A stretch of DNA of 60,145 nt from Prevotellaceae bacterium (GTDB lineage: Bacteria > Bacteroidota > Bacteroidia > Bacteroidales > Bacteroidaceae): positions 1 to 60,145 of the forward strand of contig JAFLUT010000004.1 in NCBI GenBank assembly GCA_022508665.1, in the 5' to 3' direction. The position numbers were made by a program, and so were the translations under genes. Below the pieces are notes generated by a model. It saw only the letters and a program-made list of their open reading frames with translations, had not been told where the DNA came from and ran no database searches. The first letter of the stretch is position 1; each line of letters begins with the position of its first letter. Shown here one piece after another: positions 36,875 to 46,651 of this stretch.

Positions 36875-38272
36875 TTATGTAATAGCTTTGTATTTGCGAA
36901 TTTTACCAGCTAATTGAGGATTACCATTATCTAAAATTTTGATATGGAGTTCTTTGCTGGTTATTCGCATTAACTCTCCACAAGAAACAACTTCTGTCAT
37001 AGGGTTGAATTCTTCTATAAAAACTCTACCATTCTTATTTGTAAGGCGATATTGACAGAATGCTCTACCTGTTTTCTGTATAATACTAGATTCATCAATA
37101 CCAAAAGGCAAAACATCAAATAGTTTGCCTAAGACATTTCTCTCATATTCTACAAAGTAATAAATAGAGTTTCCTACGTTATTAAAAGTTTTGAAAGACA
37201 GTATAATGTGTAATCTATTTTCTCTCCAATGCCATCTATGAGAACATAGAATTTCTTCATATCTCTTACAAGCAAGATGAGATTCTATGCTTGTATTAAA
37301 GTTTTTTTGTCTATATCCAATATGAGCACAAATGCTGCTTATCACGCTGTAATTTAATTGATTATAACCAATCCAATTGAGCGTGTCAAAATCTTTTAAC
37401 AAATATGAGTATCGGGCATTTGCATCGAGAGTTTGTAAAATGTCCTTATAATTATTTAAGGCTTCATGATGATTACCGGAAAGAAGCAGCAGGTGTGTGT
37501 GATTTACTTGCGAACAAATTTTATCGGCCAAAGTTTGTTTAGCTTGTAACAAATCTCGAATATGAGTTTTCGCTTCTTTAATGTAGCCAAACTCTATCAT
37601 ATGCCACACTTGTGATATTACACTATAGAATTGCGGATAATATACAACGCCTGAATTATGATACTCATTTAAAAGTATGCCATAATTTCGGCGATCCCCT
37701 ACTGACTTATATGACATCATCAGTAGTAGATGATGGTTCCAATTGTTTTTCCAATAACAAGTTTCTATTTCTTTATAAATAACAGAATAGAAATCAAGGT
37801 TACGGAACGCATCTAACAACTCATTTAAAGAAGAATCAATACTTGTACTTTTGGTTACACGTGGGGTACTTGAAATCTCTCCTTCTGCTAAAATATGCTT
37901 GATATCATCTAAAATAACTTCTATAGAATCAGATGTAATGTCCCGTTGATTTAATGATGCGAATAGAAGTTCTATGTCATCAGGAAATATACATGAATCT
38001 ATACGATATATGATTATTGCGTTTCGTGGTTTGTTATTCTTTGCAAAAACCAATTCATCCGGAGCATAAGTCGCTGTAGTAGAATTATGACTTGCTAGAA
38101 AAAGAACTGCTTTGGATTCTTTTATTCCTTGTGCTATTCTTTTTGGAAAATTTTCTGGGCCAATTGATTGCCTATCAAAAAAAACATTCAACCCATCATT
38201 GCAAAGTTCTTTATATATTTGATTAGCGACGATAATATCCTTTCTTGAATAGCTTAGAAAAACATCATACAT
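36875..38272 (-). CDS. TIR protein with C-terminal TPR-like helical region
   Basis: Residues 1-130 are a TIR domain with YDVFLSYSRKDIIVANQIY, LNVFFDRQSIGPEN, and a Glu in the APDELVF helix at the catalytic position. Residues about 150-440 are helical repeats of TPR character (for example AKTHIRDLLQAKQTLADKIC). Such repeats often form the sensing or assembly part of TIR effectors. The gene is intact and lies 61 bases after the 88-residue gene; the MITE follows directly after its stop. Confidence 0.82.
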   Translation of the reverse strand: MYDVFLSYSRKDIIVANQIYKELCNDGLNVFFDRQSIGPENFPKRIAQGIKESKAVLFLASHNSTTATYAPDELVFAKNNKPRNAIIIYRIDSCIFPDDIELLFASLNQRDITSDSIEVILDDIKHILAEGEISSTPRVTKSTSIDSSLNELLDAFRNLDFYSVIYKEIETCYWKNNWNHHLLLMMSYKSVGDRRNYGILLNEYHNSGVVYYPQFYSVISQVWHMIEFGYIKEAKTHIRDLLQAKQTLADKICSQVNHTHLLLLSGNHHEALNNYKDILQTLDANARYSYLLKDFDTLNWIGYNQLNYSVISSICAHIGYRQKNFNTSIESHLACKRYEEILCSHRWHWRENRLHIILSFKTFNNVGNSIYYFVEYERNVLGKLFDVLPFGIDESSIIQKTGRAFCQYRLTNKNGRVFIEEFNPMTEVVSCGELMRITSKELHIKILDNGNPQLAGKIRKYKAIT

Positions 38273-38333
38273 AAATAAACACTTTTCTTTAATATCTTTA
38301 ATAGAAAAAGAGGCTTATTCCTGAGCCTCAAAA

Positions 38334-38600
38334 TTACTCCATAACAACCTGCATGCCATGTTGCTTGAAGATTGCATTCAGGACATTGGATTCCACAAGG
38401 AGTTCTTGAACAAGCATTTTCTGCTCGTCATTGAACGTGTCCTCGATTTTGCGGAAAATTGAAATGACTCTTCTGCTTTGCTCTTCAAGCTCGTCCGCAG
38501 TAACCACGCCATCCTCCATTATTTTAACAAATGAAGGCTGATTCATGATGGTCTCATTGATTTTCAAGGAACCATCCTCGTTAAAAAAAACTTCTTTCAT
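38334..38600 (-). CDS. small acidic adaptor-like protein
   Basis: An 88-residue protein, mostly helical and acidic, without Cys or signal peptide. It has EDGVVTADELEEQSRRVISIF, cut here at the central helix, reminiscent of short EF-hand-like or adaptor segments but with no complete calcium loop. It stands directly after the DUF697-like gene (4 bases) and before the TIR-TPR gene. I do not recognise it; context suggests a partner of one of these. Confidence 0.5.
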   Translation of the reverse strand: MKEVFFNEDGSLKINETIMNQPSFVKIMEDGVVTADELEEQSRRVISIFRKIEDTFNDEQKMLVQELLVESNVLNAIFKQHGMQVVME

Positions 38601-38604
38601 GACT

Positions 38605-39121
38605 TTATTTCTTTTTGTTATCTTTATACACTTGTGAAATACTTGCTTTATCCTTGAGAGTTTCCTTTATGGAACGCTCGATATCATTGTCATTAAGTGC
38701 CATGTTGGCGAGGGCTTTAAGGTATACCCAACCAGAAGTCATAGTCAATCCATACAAAGCCCCCGTTAATATTGCGACGGAGGCCAGATATGAAATGATT
38801 CCATTTCAATGCAACTGCAACGGCTGTAATCCCTAAGTTCTGAACCAAATTTGACACGACGGCAGAACCAATGCTTTTCATCTTGTTGTCTGAGAACTTG
38901 ACCCCAAGAGCATTGTTTATGCGAACATACATAGTCCATACATTAGCCGTAGCTGCTACCATATCCAAACCTCCAATCGGAATGAATGCCGTGGCAACCG
39001 CTATGGCAGCATGCTTTTTCACGATTTTTTCGATGTCCTCTGGAAGGATATACTTGGCAGCATCATTGAGCCTCTTATAAACATCAATTGCCTGAACTGC
39101 TACTGAATAGATATTTGCCAT
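38605..39121 (-). pseudogene. DUF697-like small membrane protein, frameshifted
   Basis: The N-terminal 105 residues match the protein at 46652-47220: KKHAAIAVATAFIPIGGLDM and VWTMYVRINNALGVKFSDNK, then GSAVVSNLV. After ALK near base 38803 the frame turns to nonsense, while the next frame continues with YLASVAILTGALYGLTMTSG and WVYLKALANMALNDNDIER to a TAA at 38605-38607. One base is missing or added. The intact protein would be about 172 residues, with the PIPGAD-like hydrophobic motif of DUF697 proteins, which accompany dynamin-like and conflict-system ATPases. Confidence 0.65.
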
Positions 39122-39130
39122 AATTTACTT

Positions 39131-39898
39131 TTATGATAAGAAAACTTTTTGCTTTAGTTTTAACATCACATCCGCAGCAAAATTTCTTGCATCGATTTCT
39201 ACCGGTTGATAATAATACAACCTGAAACCTACATCTTGCAAACGGCCTTTTACTGGGATAATACATGACCCACTATTATAATATTGGTACTTGGGGTCAT
39301 AAAAGTTCTCTCGCCAGGTTGCAACGACACTTGCCGACTCATGAATCAGTTTCTTATCTACATTATAATGCTGATAAGCATGTCGTCCTTCATGAATAAT
39401 AGTGTCAATGACCTCACGATAATCCTTCTGACTATTAGAGCCAACATACAAACTATTTAGAGCTATCTTGTGATAATAATTGCTTTGGTATCCGAAAGTA
39501 GATGCTTTCATTTTTTCTACATCTATTGGAAGAGGAGGACGATGCTCAATAGCTGCAATTTGACGTTCTATTTGGTTCAAGAGTTGCTTCCTTTGTTCCA
39601 AAGAAAGTTTTGTCCAGTTTTCATATTTCAAGTCTTCAAGGCCTGAAAGATAATCAGCTATCTGCTCAGTTACTTCGGAATCATATAAAACTTCCAGTTT
39701 CTCTGTGCCATTCCGTTTAAAGGATTCTAGCCTGTCTACCAATTCACAGGATGCGTCTATCTCATTAGCTGCAGGCTCCACTGATTCTATAGTGCTGACC
39801 TCATTGCAAACTGCGATAGGGTTGACCTCATGAATAGATGGCAAATCATTAGGAGTAATCTTCTCCAAATGATTTTTTTCAAGCGTCTCTATTCTCAT
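39131..39898 (-). CDS. HExxH zinc peptidase of the radical-SAM peptide cassette
   Basis: Zinc peptidase motif IIHEGRHAYQHYN near residue 168, then a downstream acidic stretch PVEIDARNFA near residue 234 that could give the third ligand. The N-terminus (MRIETLEKNHLEKI) resembles the leader of the neighbouring precursor (MKIKTLETLGKLETLE), and residues up to about 60 are low in structure. The gene starts 3 bases after the precursor stop. A role in cutting the leader from the modified peptide is likely by position. There is no signal peptide. The shared N-terminus could be a docking segment for the radical SAM enzyme, or the peptidase may itself be a substrate. Confidence 0.68.
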   Translation of the reverse strand: MRIETLEKNHLEKITPNDLPSIHEVNPIAVCNEVSTIESVEPAANEIDASCELVDRLESFKRNGTEKLEVLYDSEVTEQIADYLSGLEDLKYENWTKLSLEQRKQLLNQIERQIAAIEHRPPLPIDVEKMKASTFGYQSNYYHKIALNSLYVGSNSQKDYREVIDTIIHEGRHAYQHYNVDKKLIHESASVVATWRENFYDPKYQYYNSGSCIIPVKGRLQDVGFRLYYYQPVEIDARNFAADVMLKLKQKVFLS

Positions 39899-39901
39899 AA
39901 A

Positions 39902-40186
39902 TTATCCTTTACTATAGTTATTACCACAACCAGAGGAGCATCTGCAATCACCTCTGTTGTAGTTGTTGCCACATCCAGAAGAACATCTACAGTCTCCTCT
40001 GTTATAATTGTTACCACAACCGGAAGAGCATCCGCAAGAGCTATATTCGGTAGCAGTGAAACTCACTTCAGCAGGAAGTTCTGTCTCATCATTAATTTCC
40101 AGCGGACAAACCTCATTCAAGTTTTCTATAACGGATGACTCTAAGGTTTCCAACTTACCAAGAGTCTCTAATGTCTTAATCTTCAT
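39902..40186 (-). CDS. RiPP precursor peptide with triplicated Cys-Gly repeat
   Basis: The 94-residue product has a leader of 50 residues, rich in Leu, Glu and Thr, and a core of three near-identical 15-residue units of the form C-x-CSSGCGNNYNRGD (residues 51-65, 66-80, 81-94). Each unit has three Cys and an aromatic residue. The gene overlaps the radical SAM gene by ATGA, so translation is coupled. Cys-rich cores next to a SPASM radical SAM enzyme are typical of sactipeptides and ranthipeptides. The exact crosslink is unknown. The absence of a nearby transporter means that export is unexplained, and the peptide could act inside the cell. Confidence 0.8.
   Translation of the reverse strand: MKIKTLETLGKLETLESSVIENLNEVCPLEINDETELPAEVSFTATEYSSCGCSSGCGNNYNRGDCRCSSGCGNNYNRGDCRCSSGCGNNYSKG
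39905..40036 (-). repeat. tandem 45-bp repeat encoding the precursor core
   Basis: Two full copies of a 45-base unit and one of 42 bases encode the three peptide units. The copies differ at scattered third positions and at the last two codons, so they are old enough to have diverged but are still under protein-level constraint. Confidence 0.8.
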
Positions 40187-41292
40187 ATTAGTTCTTTTTT
40201 ATTAACTGATAGACTTTCTATTATATTTTCTATCATATGAATCCTATTTGTGTCATTGCTACTTGTAACTAATAGATATTGTAGCTTACAATTAGCCAAG
40301 AAAATCAGTTTAAACGCATTACACTGAAAAGCATCTGGCTCTGCGACATTACCAGTTGAAATGTAATTCATACCAGCACAGCGTTTGCATATGCCTTTTA
40401 ATAAGCATTTATTGCATTGAGCAGAGGAGAACAAGTTGTGGTTTGCAAAATCTATTTCACGACTCTTATCGGCTTTTTGCTTGTCACAGGCTATTGGAGA
40501 AAATAAATGACACGCATATTCTTTACCATCTATGTCTATGCAGATAAAATCCTCTCCACACGAACACGCCTTAGAATCCTTGACATTTGAAAGAATCTCT
40601 TCTATACTTATGTCGAGCAAAGAAAAATGTGATTCTTTGTGATTTTGAATAATATGATCTATCAAGCTGTCAAGCTGACATTTTAAGATATTCAAATGTA
40701 TGGCATCCCAATGAACAGATTCTCCTACAGCCAAATCGGCAACAACATCTCTGAAACCGGCATTGAACAGGAATGAAACGCCATCAGCAAGTTTAGTTAT
40801 TGTCTGAGGAGAAATTGTCATTTTTACGCTCTGATCTGGCCATGTATGAGAAAAGAACTTTATATCAACATCTCGGAAAGAGTCAGACCTGTTCATGTTT
40901 TGCATGGAGAAATCCCCATCAAAACTGAGCCCGAGACAAAATCGATTCTTGTTAGTTACGAGCCATTGTTTCATGTCATCATTGAGCAGTGTTCCATTTG
41001 TGGGTGCAAAAAGTACTTTTAAATCCTTTTCAAACGGATACTGCCAAAGCCATTCCGAGATTTCTTTTATCATCGGAAAAACCATTAATGGCTCACCACC
41101 CATAAACTGAATCTCAAACGAGTCATAATCATTACCCAATTTTTCATATTGAGCAATGATGTATTCCTTCATTCTTTGAACATTCATTTGATGAAATGCC
41201 AGCTTTGGTTCATAACAATAGCTACAATGCAAATTACATTTGTATGTAACTAATAGCATTATCGTTTTTGTCTTTTTGTGCATAGGATTCAC
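40183..41292 (-). CDS. radical SAM/SPASM enzyme for peptide modification
   Basis: The iron-sulfur motif CNLHCSYC (Cys19, 23 and 26) and the following MGGEPLM are those of radical SAM enzymes. The C-terminal part carries Cys residues of a SPASM domain: ACSCGEDFICIDI, YACHLFSP, then QCNKCLLKGICKRCAGMNY. Such enzymes install thioether or carbon-carbon links in ribosomal peptides. Overlap with the precursor gene supports that partner. It follows the MORN gene after 13 bases. No RRE domain is visible at the N-terminus; recognition of the leader may be by another means. Confidence 0.9.
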   Translation of the reverse strand: MNPMHKKTKTIMLLVTYKCNLHCSYCYEPKLAFHQMNVQRMKEYIIAQYEKLGNDYDSFEIQFMGGEPLMVFPMIKEISEWLWQYPFEKDLKVLFAPTNGTLLNDDMKQWLVTNKNRFCLGLSFDGDFSMQNMNRSDSFRDVDIKFFSHTWPDQSVKMTISPQTITKLADGVSFLFNAGFRDVVADLAVGESVHWDAIHLNILKCQLDSLIDHIIQNHKESHFSLLDISIEEILSNVKDSKACSCGEDFICIDIDGKEYACHLFSPIACDKQKADKSREIDFANHNLFSSAQCNKCLLKGICKRCAGMNYISTGNVAEPDAFQCNAFKLIFLANCKLQYLLVTSSNDTNRIHMIENIIESLSVNKKELI

Positions 41293-41305
41293 AAAAGAAC
41301 AGATA

Positions 41306-41881
41306 TCACAAATTCTTACCTTCTTCTATATCCATATATGTGCCATTCGGATAGTACATCGTTCCTTTTCCCATTTTACCATCTTTCCAAAGGCCTTCAT
41401 ACCATTTTCCGTCTGACCAGAAATACTTACCATACCCGTCAAATTTGCCGTCAACAAGTTCTCCGTCGTATTTGTCGCCATTTTTAAGGGCGTACACGCC
41501 ACGCAGCATTTTATCGTGCTGCCATAAGCCGTGAAAAACATCTCCATTTGGGAAGACTCCGATGCCATCCCCAAACCGCATACCAACTTGCCATTGCCCC
41601 TCATAAGTACTGCGGTCTGCATACACCATTCGGCCTGTTCCATCGAATTTGCCATTTACGAAGTCACCCTCATAATAGGACACATAAGAGTCATGGGCTT
41701 TGTCGTAAATCGAATATCGGCCAAAACCATTCATAATACCACCTTTCCAACCTCCTTCATACTTGTCAAGATTGGCAAAAATCATGATGCCAAAACCATT
41801 TTGGCTGTCATCCGACCACTCTCCCTTGTATTCATTTCCAGAAGGAAAAGTAATGTGTACTTGTTTTGTTTCTTTTGACAT
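41306..41881 (-). CDS. MORN-repeat protein
   Basis: About seven MORN units (YKGEWSDDSQNGFGIMIF, YEGGWKGGIMNGFG, YEGDFVNGKFDGTG, YEGQWQVGMRFGDG, FHGLWQHDKM, YDGELVDGKFDGYG, YEGLWKDGKMGKG) cover nearly the whole 191 residues. MORN proteins form elongated beta sheets and usually serve as scaffolds or bind lipid. It has no signal peptide. Placed between the HerA-like ATPase and the radical SAM gene, it might bridge them or tie the system to the membrane, but nothing in the sequence settles that. Confidence 0.85.
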   Translation of the reverse strand: MSKETKQVHITFPSGNEYKGEWSDDSQNGFGIMIFANLDKYEGGWKGGIMNGFGRYSIYDKAHDSYVSYYEGDFVNGKFDGTGRMVYADRSTYEGQWQVGMRFGDGIGVFPNGDVFHGLWQHDKMLRGVYALKNGDKYDGELVDGKFDGYGKYFWSDGKWYEGLWKDGKMGKGTMYYPNGTYMDIEEGKNL

Positions 41882-41907
41882 GATTAAAAATTAATTGCTG
41901 ATTTTTA

Positions 41908-44799
41908 TTATTTAAATTTGTCTATTTTTGCCAAGAATATATCAGCCGAGTTTGGTGATTCTACATCTGCGCTGTTTAAGCCGCCCAAAATAGCCTGTCC
42001 TATCGCCAACTTTGGTATAACGTCTTGTTGTTCTTGTGTAAGCCCCATAGACTCTGCTAGTATTTTAGCATCGTCAGCCGCAACAACTTTATGAATGAAC
42101 TTGATATTGGTATTCTTAACGGCATCCTCTATTAAGCGAGATGGAACCTGATCGACAACCATCACGCCTTGACCATAAGCTCGTACTTCTGACAATATGC
42201 TTGAAAACATCTGATTTGAACGATATTGTGGCATTTCTTGGTTTTCACATTTTGTCATCACTCTGTGGGCTTCCTCTACTACAACCAAGTGTTCACATTT
42301 GTTGTCATTGAATGAATAGTCTTCTTTTTCAGACTCTGCAACCCTGTATTCATAAAGGAATTGCATCAACAACGACATGATGAAAGCTTTATCGGCATCA
42401 TCACCTGCATATGACAAGTTGATGACGCACGTTTCTCCAAATAGGTCTTTCCAAGCTATGCCCGTTAGTCTTTCATTCCCCAACAAGGTTTTCTTCCACC
42501 CATATTTCATACTGTTAAAGCGGGTTCTAATGGCAGCAGAGATGTTTTGGGTATTTTCTTCAGCATATCCCAAGTCTGACATTAAAGCCTTGATTGTTCC
42601 AAGATTTACGTCTTCCAAAGTCGGGAACTTATCAGGATATTGCTTTTGCTCGACTTCTGCTATCCAGCCACTATCTGTATATAATTTATATAGGAGTCTT
42701 TCAATTACTGTAGGCAAAATCTCTTGCATCGGAAATGCAGCTGCCAAAACGGATTTCAATTTATCAATATGGGACAACACCTTATAATCGAAATTCTCAT
42801 TTATCCGAATGACCTCGAATGGGTTTAGCCTTAACTCATCGGGTACGGTTTTACCCTTTGCATAATATTGACAGCCAGGCATGTATATTTTTATCTTCTT
42901 TTTCTGTTCTTTAGGATTAGCTTTCTTATTGTATTCGTCCACCTCCTTATTGTACGAGACTGCCCAATCAACATATTCAGTTTTTGCCGGTTCTATAATC
43001 ATGATGGGTTTATCATGACGCAGGAACCCATTCAAGATGCTAAGGACTGAATTGGTTTTTCCACTACCATTAACACCAGCTACCAGTGCATGTCGACACA
43101 ATGTGTTCAAAGGAACCGATACTGGTATATTAGAACCAATTCCATTGAACAAAAGATGCCCCAATTGCAATATTTGCGTCTTATCTGGGAAGGACTGTGG
43201 CGTTAGGCTAAAGTCTGGCCAATAGTCAACAACGCTAATTCCCGGCAACGAGTTCATTGGGAAATTTATAAAACAAGACAGCTCTTTAGTTGTCAGAAGG
43301 GTTGTGGCATGCGAAAACTCGTCACCAAAGGGATGACGGAATGGGATGTTCTCATACCACTCATTATCATTGTTTGTATAGTTCGATGTGATTAAAGGTC
43401 TTTCAACGAACCCATGCACCTCTCTATTGCCATCTTCAACCAACGAGGAAATGTCGTGAATACGAATAGGTTCATAAATAGACTCCATGCCGCTCAAAAC
43501 CGACTTCACCTGCATAGCACAAGCAGCCTTGTCGTCAGCAGATGTTAAAAGGTAACAACCTACCTCCCACATTCCAGTAGCTTTGCCCTCTTCCATGCGC
43601 GAGGCATGTTTCTTCAGATGTTCTAATGCTGCTTCAATATGAGAATTGGTTATGGTCTGAGAGATAGACTGAGAATAGCTTTCTGAATAGCCAAATGTAT
43701 CAGAAATCGAAGTTACGTCTGCCATCGCTATATCCTTTTTCTTTGGCGCGGGCTTGGGGATAAGCCCATTTGCAACGAACTGTTTCTGCAAAGAAGAACC
43801 TGCTTGAAGGGCTGAGAGAGCTGATTTCAAACGTGGAACTGATTGAATAAGGGCATTTCCTGCGGTAGCAGCCTTCTCCGCAACAACTGGTAACATCGCT
43901 AATGCAGGTGGGTATATTAAGGCCGTTGCCACTGCTAAGCCAGTTACCCCTAATACCACACCCATTGCTTTTTTCCCGTCAGAACCATTTACTTGCTCGC
44001 TGATAGTGGTAGTAATGGTGTGTGAGGTTGATTTAGAAAGCGAGCGGTTCTTTCCTCGTTGAATATTCTCTGTGAGAGAAAAACTTTTGAAGGATTCTGA
44101 TTGACTCTGAAGTTCGCGGCACGAGGCGAGAATTCCATCAACACGAGTTGACGAAACAGGATTTGCCAAAACCAAATATGCTGCATCATCATGTCCTCTA
44201 AAGCCACTGACAATTTGGTCAATTCCCCTCGAATAACGATTTTGGGCATTTACCGTTGGAACACCCGTAAGAGCGTAACACTTGTTGTATTCGTCATTAT
44301 TAACAAAACGGCGCAATTCTGCATTATTCTCATCACATTTTTTGCAGATCACGCCCTTTCAGTTTGAGAGGATAAAGTTGTGAACTCCATTCATTTTACC
44401 TATTCCTTTAACTCCCCAAAACATCTTGTAGATGCCCTTCTCAACTATTATCAAGAAGGCTAATTGGGTGTTAGGCATATGGCACGAATGCAGAATGGTT
44501 TGCATTGCGTCAAAACAATTTTGTTTGCTATCTACGGAAAATCTACCAACCTGAATAATTTTAAGCCATTTGAACCCAGTAAGACCATGATTTATTGTAC
44601 CGTTTAATTCAAGATGGCATAGGCTGCCTTCTGCACTGATAGTCTCCAGAAACTTCCTCTCTGTTGAGAATGATAAAGTCTGTGCCACCGTTGTTGCAGC
44701 GGCTATCTTACTCATTCCTTCCAACTGAGTGGGAATTTCTTTATATTCCTCTTTATTTTTATCAAGTGCCGGAATTATTTCATTATTGCTTACTTTCAT
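41908..44799 (-). pseudogene. HerA-like ATPase interrupted by one in-frame TGA
   Basis: The downstream open part (814 residues) has Walker A GVNGSGKT, Walker B HLVVVEEAHR and the ATPase core LAIGQAILGG. The upstream 146-residue part ends in the same frame at a single TGA (44359-44361), and its end (FWGVKGIGKMNGV) and the start of the next (KKCDENNAELRRFV) read as one continuous N-terminal domain. One codon change separates them. The 814-residue part could be made from a GTG at 44352, but without the first 150 residues. HerA-like ATPases of this form appear as DNA-pumping or signalling units in several defence systems. Confidence 0.75.
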
Positions 44800-44809
44800 A
44801 AAACAATTT

Positions 44810-45031
44810 CTAAACTTGACAAGTTATCATTCTGATACACTCATAATAGAACCTCCTTGTAGCATCTTTACACTCTACTATTGTTGTTTCAAAGTCTTGC
44901 ATATCTATTTCATATCCTTCAAGGAAATCCGATATGCAATTGTTTACAGAAGCGGCAACTTTTCCACAAAGCCGAGGACTTCCGCTACGGTCTTTTTCCC
45001 AGTCCTCTGGGTCTTTAAACCTACCAAGCAA
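44810..45031 (-). CDS. small hypothetical protein after the Hsp70-like gene
   Basis: A TTG at 45031, overlapping the end of the Hsp70-like gene by 11 bases, opens a 73-residue frame with protein-like composition (DPEDWEKDRSG, DFLEGYEIDMQDFETTIV). No ATG is available in a suitable place. I do not recognise it. It could be the C-terminal fragment of a larger protein. Confidence 0.4.
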   Translation of the reverse strand: MLGRFKDPEDWEKDRSGSPRLCGKVAASVNNCISDFLEGYEIDMQDFETTIVECKDATRRFYYECIRMITCQV

Positions 45032-46643
45032 GTTCGTTTTTTATGACCTCCCTAATTTTTGTGGCTACAGATTTCAGAAAGTCTAAAGAAGCTTCTTCGG
45101 AGAGTGTCATTCTAAAGTCATAGTTCAAATTTATGGATGGCATTTGCATCTTATAGCCAAAGTACAACTTCATCATTTCAGACAGAGAGTCATTAATTGT
45201 CTTAGATACAGCTTCTGCCACTTCTCTATTTGTAGAAACACTAATTTGGCTAGAATGATCTTCCCAAGAGGCTAAAACTGAAGAAAATTGGTCATACAAA
45301 TTACGTAGAGTCTTGGCTCCTTGGATGTTATTCCATTGCTCAACCGTAGACAACAATTGAGTCTTGTATGTGCCTATTGTACAACTCAATACCTGTGATT
45401 TAATAATCTCAGGAATTTGATTAAGCAATTCAGCCAGAGCTTCAGGATCTCCAACAGGAACTTTTGCAGGATTTTTCGTATCAAGGTATCCCATAATTGC
45501 CGTACCTTGTGATATGCTATATGAAGGATTCCTGTCAACTACACATTCGTTTTCGGTCAGTCCATAACATTCTAATACCACATTCTTATAAAATGGCATT
45601 AATGATGCTCCGCCCGTCAGAACTACAGCATCAACAAGACCGTGTTTGGCAATGAACGAATTGACACTACTGCGAAGCCTGTTTATATATTTATCGTCAT
45701 CACTATTATTTGCATCAAGTAATTCTATTAATTCAGAACCGCGAACTTTTAGATTGGATATTCCACTAATCTCATCGCTACTTAGTTCTTCCCAATCCAC
45801 TTGGCATCTTAACATTATATCTCCAGTAGCACTTTTGCTTACTTTATTAAAATATTCTTCTTTGGCCATTCTCAGCATAAAAAGAATCTGGTTTTTGCAA
45901 GTAGGCTCCAGTTGCTCGTACTGGCTATACTTTGTTTTAAACTCGTTGTTTGTGTTGAGGAAATAATGAAGCAATGCATCCTCAATCATACTGGCACCAA
46001 TTTCATAACCGTCCGAATATGTTTTGTCTGAATGCATAGTTATATCCAAAGTGCTACTGCCCATATCAAGGACGGCAATTTTCTTTCCGTAAGCACACAA
46101 ATTAGGATTCTTTTCATACAATTTCCTACGAGCGACAACATGGGCAGCCCTCGACTCTTCTATTACACCAGAGATGGGCAGGCCACAATAATCAACAAAA
46201 AAGTTCAGATATTCTGTTCTTTGCTTTTTATTCCACCCCGAGGGACATGCAACAAAATACAATACTTTTTTATGCTTGAGCTCTTGATTCTTAGGATGCT
46301 CATGCAACTTATTAAAAACAGAGACCACAAAATCCTTAAAATATTGCTTGTTCCTGTCAGTGATAGCTTGAAACTTTTCTGATGCTACCATAGGTGCTTT
46401 AAAATAGGCCCCAACTTTTAGAAATTTGAATTGGTACGCATCAAAATTTAATTGAATATTGCCATCCACGTCATAACCGACCAAAGACGGAATCTTAGGT
46501 TCACGGTTATTACCGATAATATAGAGGTCTTCCGCATCTATATGAACAGACTCTGTGTCAATTGCTGCCACATCAACCTTTGCAACACTGGTTTCACCGT
46601 GTCCAAAGTCAAATCCGACAATATAATCGTATTCTTCATTCAT
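45021..46643 (-). CDS. Hsp70/actin-fold ATPase
   Basis: Actin/Hsp70 nucleotide-binding motifs are visible: GFDFGHGETSVAK near residue 9, VACPSGWNKKQR, EESRAAHVVA, LDMGSSTLDIT near residue 193, and VVLTGGASLMPFYKNVV near residue 345. The last 130 residues differ from the peptide-binding domain of DnaK and are helical. It is not a housekeeping DnaK. It likely switches a partner between states in an ATP-dependent way. It stands between the DUF697-like membrane protein and the HerA-like ATPase, all in the same orientation. Confidence 0.85.
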   Translation of the reverse strand: MNEEYDYIVGFDFGHGETSVAKVDVAAIDTESVHIDAEDLYIIGNNREPKIPSLVGYDVDGNIQLNFDAYQFKFLKVGAYFKAPMVASEKFQAITDRNKQYFKDFVVSVFNKLHEHPKNQELKHKKVLYFVACPSGWNKKQRTEYLNFFVDYCGLPISGVIEESRAAHVVARRKLYEKNPNLCAYGKKIAVLDMGSSTLDITMHSDKTYSDGYEIGASMIEDALLHYFLNTNNEFKTKYSQYEQLEPTCKNQILFMLRMAKEEYFNKVSKSATGDIMLRCQVDWEELSSDEISGISNLKVRGSELIELLDANNSDDDKYINRLRSSVNSFIAKHGLVDAVVLTGGASLMPFYKNVVLECYGLTENECVVDRNPSYSISQGTAIMGYLDTKNPAKVPVGDPEALAELLNQIPEIIKSQVLSCTIGTYKTQLLSTVEQWNNIQGAKTLRNLYDQFSSVLASWEDHSSQISVSTNREVAEAVSKTINDSLSEMMKLYFGYKMQMPSINLNYDFRMTLSEEASLDFLKSVATKIREVIKNELAW

Positions 46644-46651
46644 GCTGTCTT

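Noticed and set aside
39905..40036. Possible CRISPR array (regular 45-bp repeats)
   Set aside because: There are no spacers between the repeats; the units are contiguous and encode the repeated peptide core in frame.
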